A stretch of 64,000 nt of DNA from Xiphias gladius (taxonomy: Eukaryota > Chordata > Actinopteri > Istiophoriformes > Xiphiidae), in the NCBI RefSeq assembly GCF_016859285.1, contig NC_053404.1, forward strand, positions 11,868,105-11,932,104, given 5' to 3'. The notes beneath the pieces were generated by a model. That model did no database searches. It was not told where the DNA came from and saw nothing but the letters and a program-made list of their open reading frames with translations. This document shows, one piece after another, positions 60,680 through 64,000 of the stretch; position 1 is the first letter of the stretch; every line of letters begins with the position of its first letter. A program made the translations under genes and the position numbers.

Positions 60680-62008
60680 CTCGTATGGTCTGGTTTCAGT
60701 CTAATAAGTGTAAACATGTTGCTTAGTTTTTTGAGAGACTTGTCACTTTGTGACATGACCTGAAGAAAGGCAGTTGTGGTTTAAAGAAAGCTACTGTGGG
60801 TCAAAATTCCATAAATTTGAACTTTCAGCTCAGCCCCGCTCCGGTAAGTGCACTGCTGATATCAGCACAGAGCTCTCACAATGCACCGCAAACAATAAGG
60901 AGGAGGCATATGCAAAAGTTGCTTTTCCATGATAGAGTGATTGTGCCAGGCTGTGCTTAAGCACAGTGGTGCTTTAAAGGTAATTGCTAACATGCTCAAT
61001 GAATATGCCAGAATGGTGATGTTAGGCAGGTATAATGTTTACCATATTCACCATTTTACTTTAGCAAGTTTTGCTAATAATAGTTGTTAATTAGCACTAA
61101 ACACAAATTGCAGCTGAGGCTGATGTGAATGTCATTAGTTTTTCAGGTCATCATTGATGTACAGAAGTTTTAATCTGATGATGGCGGTAGATGAAAGGTC
61201 AGATCAAACTTTTGGCAAATCATCATGTGGGGACCATGAAAGTCTGTACCAAATTTCATGGCAATCCATAGTTAGGAGATTTCAGAAGAAAACCATTCAT
61301 ATTAACCGCACACTGGCGTGAGAGGAAAAGTCAGGATCACCAAAGTCTAGATATTATCCATAAGGGACCATGAATATCTGTAGCAAATTCCTTTAATCTA
61401 TCCAATTGCTGTCAAGTTATTTCTCTCTGAACCTCAACTATCAGTAGGATTCATTTTTAGGGGGACCATAAATGTCTGTACAAAATTGAATTACTATCCA
61501 TCAAATAGTTGTTGAGATATTTCAGCCTGGACCAAAGCACTGGACCAGCAAAAACAGACCAGCATTGCTATGCTGCTAGCAGGCTGAAAAGCTTCTCACA
61601 AACTAAATTTTATCTCAGTTCAAGATTTACATCTTTTAATCATGAATTTATATTTCAAAATGCCAAAAAAGTACTCAAAAGTCCTAACAGGGGTATAGAA
61701 ATAGTTGTATAAAAGATGAAAACCATTTATAGTTGTGGAATTTCAGGCAGTTGATGACAATGTTAGTACAATTTAGAAAATTTCAGTATGGATCCCACCA
61801 TGCAGCATTATGCCATAAGCTTGCCTCCCATTCCCAGCCCCAGTAATAAAGTGCTCCTCTGTGGAATGAGCTAACAGTGGGCTACCATGAAGTGTGCCCT
61901 GGTAGCTCGAGTGTTTCTCTGTAGCCAGAGAACTAGCAGGAAATGCAGCTTGGGTGCCTCTCCACTTGTCTCATCAATGCAGCTTTCATTCTCACTCAGT
62001 GGGGCAAG
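60680..62008. other. Intergenic, rttn–cd226
   Basis: About 1.3 kb separate the end of rttn from the cd226 start codon. Roughly half is the dispersed repeat at 60950–61590. The remainder up to 62008 should contain the cd226 promoter and 5' UTR; no clear TATA box is seen. Confidence 0.55.
60950..61590. repeat. High-copy percomorph dispersed repeat (unclassified)
   Basis: Phrases in order are 'attgctaacatgctcaatga', 'aggtataatgtttaccatat', 'ttagcactaaacacaaattg', 'cagctgaggctgatgtgaat', 'atgatggcggtagatgaaag', then three spaced variants of 'ggaccatgaa(a/t)…tctgta(c/g)caaatt' with 'ggcaatccatagttaggaga' and 'tagttgttgagatatttcag'. I recognise this unit and its internal threefold repetition from percomorph genomes. 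No protein coding is seen, and I cannot assign a class. Confidence 0.6.
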
Positions 62009-63801
62009 ATGGAAGCTGTACAAAAGGACCACTGGTACTTTGTGGTACTCATCTTTCTCCCTTTTCTTAAAGGTATGGAGTTGATATCTGTATTTTTATA
62101 ATAATGGATTTTTAGTAAATTATTCTCATAAAAGGCACATGATAAAACCTTTAATGACATTGTTGAAAGTGATGTTCACTGTTGTCTTTCAAGCTAGTCT
62201 GGAAACAGATTCTACTTTACATAATTAAGTACTTTTATGATTTTTCATATTTTTTTTAATGTTTAATTCACAATCAGTAATTAAAGTATCCTTTATGCCA
62301 CAATTCCTATGTTGTTAAATTGGATGGGAAGATGGTATCAATGCTTGTTATTGTAAGTTTTGCTATACTCTGAGACATTATTATTCCAAACCTCCCCCAA
62401 GGGTGTCACTGGACTTTCATCTTTCACCAAATCATCTGTCATTCAGCTCAGAAAAAAAGTTTTTAAAACTTGGAACCTTGATCACCAGCTATTGTTAGTC
62501 ACGTGTATGTGTACTGGCTCAAATAGCACAGTTACCATAACCGAAGGATGGCCTCAAAGCTGTGAATGGCTGTGGCGGTCTTTAAGTAGAGCAATTTAGG
62601 GGGAAAACATGGCCATTAAATAGGTATAACCACAATTACTTACAGGTTGAGGGTTTCTGAACTGATACATGAAAATGTTAAAATATAATCTGGTTTACAC
62701 CTACAAACAGTTGATAATTTACTGTTTTTTGTTGTTGTTTTTTTTAATTTGATCTGACTATGAATGAGTATCAATTTGTAACCTTATTGAATTAATGATT
62801 AATAGATTTGGTCAAGATTCAAACACGTTATCATAATGCACTTTGTCCAGTTGCTGTCCAGCAGAAAGTGGCTGTTACAGTTCGACTGGAGGAAGGAATG
62901 GTTCTCGACTGTTTGTGCCCCTGGAATGGCAACCTCAGCATGGTGTCCTGGACCAAAGTGCCAGACAAGAATCCAGTAGCTGTTTTCCATCCAGAGTATG
63001 GAGTGGCCTTCGCTCACCATTACAGGGAGAGGATAGAGTTTCTGAGGACAACGCCTATGGATGGAAGTATTTCCATGAGGAACGTCACTCATCAGGATAT
63101 CGGGCTTTACCACTGCTCTGTTCAGACCTTCCCACAAGGCCCCTGGACCAGGAACATTCAGGTGGAGGATTTAGGTAAAGCAGCTGACAGACACTATTGC
63201 TGTGGTCATTTATTGATAAGAAAAAGGATTGGCTCTATCAAATGGCTATTAAGCTCATATAGCTTTTATTTTCAGAAAACAAGTGGAAATTTTGAGCTCT
63301 GTCAGATCACCAAACATCCGCTGTTGGAAATGAAACTTAGTAGATTACCAGTTTTTCATTTCCATCTCACATTTAGATTTCTTTCTTTCTTGAGTATCCA
63401 CCAACTTCCTGTGTTTACAGATGAGCCCCCTGAGGAAGAAGATATCACAGAGCCCCCCAACACAGAGCTGACTGTGGCAGACATAGAATTGGTGGCAGAG
63501 CAGAACAACAACCTGACCCTCAGCTGTAACCATGAGCGCAATACTACCGTTTACCAAGTCATTTTGGAGAAGATGCTGCACGGCCAATCCGCAGACATCA
63601 TTGGTGTGTGTAAGAAGGTGGAGGGGGGCCTGGTGCATGAGGACTACAGCGACAGGGGAAGGGTCAGTTGTGCCCACAGCCTGGATGTCAGTCTGCACCT
63701 GACAGGTGTGGTGCTGGATGATGGTGGTTTCTATCGCTGTACCTTCAGCACAGATGCAGGGGTGCAGACCACCACTGTGCTGCTCACAGTGTTCACTTCA
63801 G
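62009..63801 (+). CDS. cd226: CD226 (DNAM-1) ortholog, 5' part, runs off the window
   Basis: Three phase-1 exons can be joined: 62009–62072, 62851–63174, 63421–63801 (256 residues so far). Exon 1 encodes a signal peptide with core WYFVVLIFLPFL. Exon 2 encodes an Ig-V-like domain with Cys-42/Cys-110, Trp-55 and the family-typical TFPQGPW after the second cysteine (human CD226 has the equivalent TYPQGTW). Exon 3 encodes a second Ig domain (LSCNHE … FYRCTFS) with extra cysteines and N-glycosylation sites NLT and NTT. Known role: a surface receptor on NK and T cells that binds PVR and nectin-2 and activates killing. The membrane segment and tail must lie beyond 64000. Position next to rttn supports orthology; a related nectin-like or PVR-like Ig protein is the alternative. 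Confidence 0.82.
62073..62850 (+). other. cd226: cd226 intron 1
   Basis: The donor AAG|GTATGG and acceptor TTTGTCCAG|TTGCTG join in phase 1. The 778-base AT-rich interior has no recognised element. Frames inside (such as 62360–62599) are unsupported. Confidence 0.7.
63175..63420 (+). other. cd226: cd226 intron 2 (246 bases, stop-free in frame)
   Basis: The donor is TTAG|GTAAAG and the acceptor TGTGTTTACAG|ATGAG. The intron is a multiple of three (82 codons) and contains no stop in the reading frame of the flanking exons, so one open frame runs from 62808 to 63827. It encodes no domain-like sequence. Confidence 0.75.
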
Positions 63802-64000
63802 GTACAAAGACAGACACTCTGCTGTAGTTAACATACACATACATACAGCTATATGACTGGATAAATTGTTTCTCACCCTTAAAATTATTTATGTATGTAA
63901 ATGTGCCTCATAGAGTATTGTTAGTGATGAAACATAATGAAAACAATAAAACAATCTCTGTGATTCTAATCTTACATACTCAGTTGGCTTTGCAAACACT
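63802..64000 (+). other. cd226: cd226 intron 3, start only
   Basis: It begins with GTACAA after a phase-1 G at 63801, matching the phase used by the earlier Ig exons. The next exon, expected to encode the stalk and membrane segment, is not in the window. Confidence 0.6.

Noticed and set aside
62808..62850. Alternative cd226 start at the ATG of 62808
   Set aside because: It gives no signal peptide, lies upstream of a good acceptor, and a phase-matched signal-peptide exon exists at 62009–62072.
1..64000. CRISPR arrays, rRNA or tRNA genes, viral genes, prokaryotic-type operons
   Set aside because: None seen. The simple repeats are microsatellites, and the only reverse transcriptase is a broken LINE.

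Overview
This window is chromosomal DNA of a ray-finned fish, probably a percomorph. It has vertebrate introns with GT–AG borders, no operons, and dispersed repeats of types I recognise from teleosts: hAT-type and Tc1-type DNA transposons, an L2-type LINE and several high-copy unclassified repeats. Three protein genes are supported. Their order and directions, socs6 (−), rttn (+) and cd226 (+), match the human 18q22 block CD226–RTTN–SOCS6.

Layout. Bases 1 to about 12.2 kb form a gene-poor flank with repeats and a few non-repetitive stretches that could be enhancers. From about 12.2 to 19.5 kb lies socs6 on the minus strand: a long 3' UTR, one coding exon (15647–17257, 536 aa), an intron containing two transposon remnants, and a likely untranslated first exon near 19.15–19.5 kb. 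From 19.5 to 28.4 kb is the intergenic space between the head-to-head socs6 and rttn promoters; it holds a broken LINE and a hAT-type non-autonomous element. From 28,541 to 60,586 lies complete rttn (rotatin). I traced 49 coding exons by reading splice junctions and keeping phase; they give an uninterrupted frame of 2,240 codons plus stop. From 62,009 to the right edge are the first three coding exons of cd226 (signal peptide and two Ig domains); the gene leaves the window before its membrane segment.

The three genes are not a functional pathway. SOCS6 is a Cullin-5 ubiquitin-ligase adaptor that dampens receptor tyrosine kinase signalling, rotatin builds centrioles and ciliary basal bodies, and CD226 is an activating receptor of NK and T cells. 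Their adjacency is inherited synteny.

I found no sign of a new multi-gene system, and there are no CRISPR, rRNA, tRNA or viral genes that I can support. The observations most worth checking concern splicing in rttn (two GC–AG introns, one carrying a 40-unit GT repeat next to its acceptor, and an unusual donor at exon 45), a stop-free in-frame intron in cd226, and the structure of several transposon remnants. Homology calls are from reading translated sequence against remembered family features; no database search was run.
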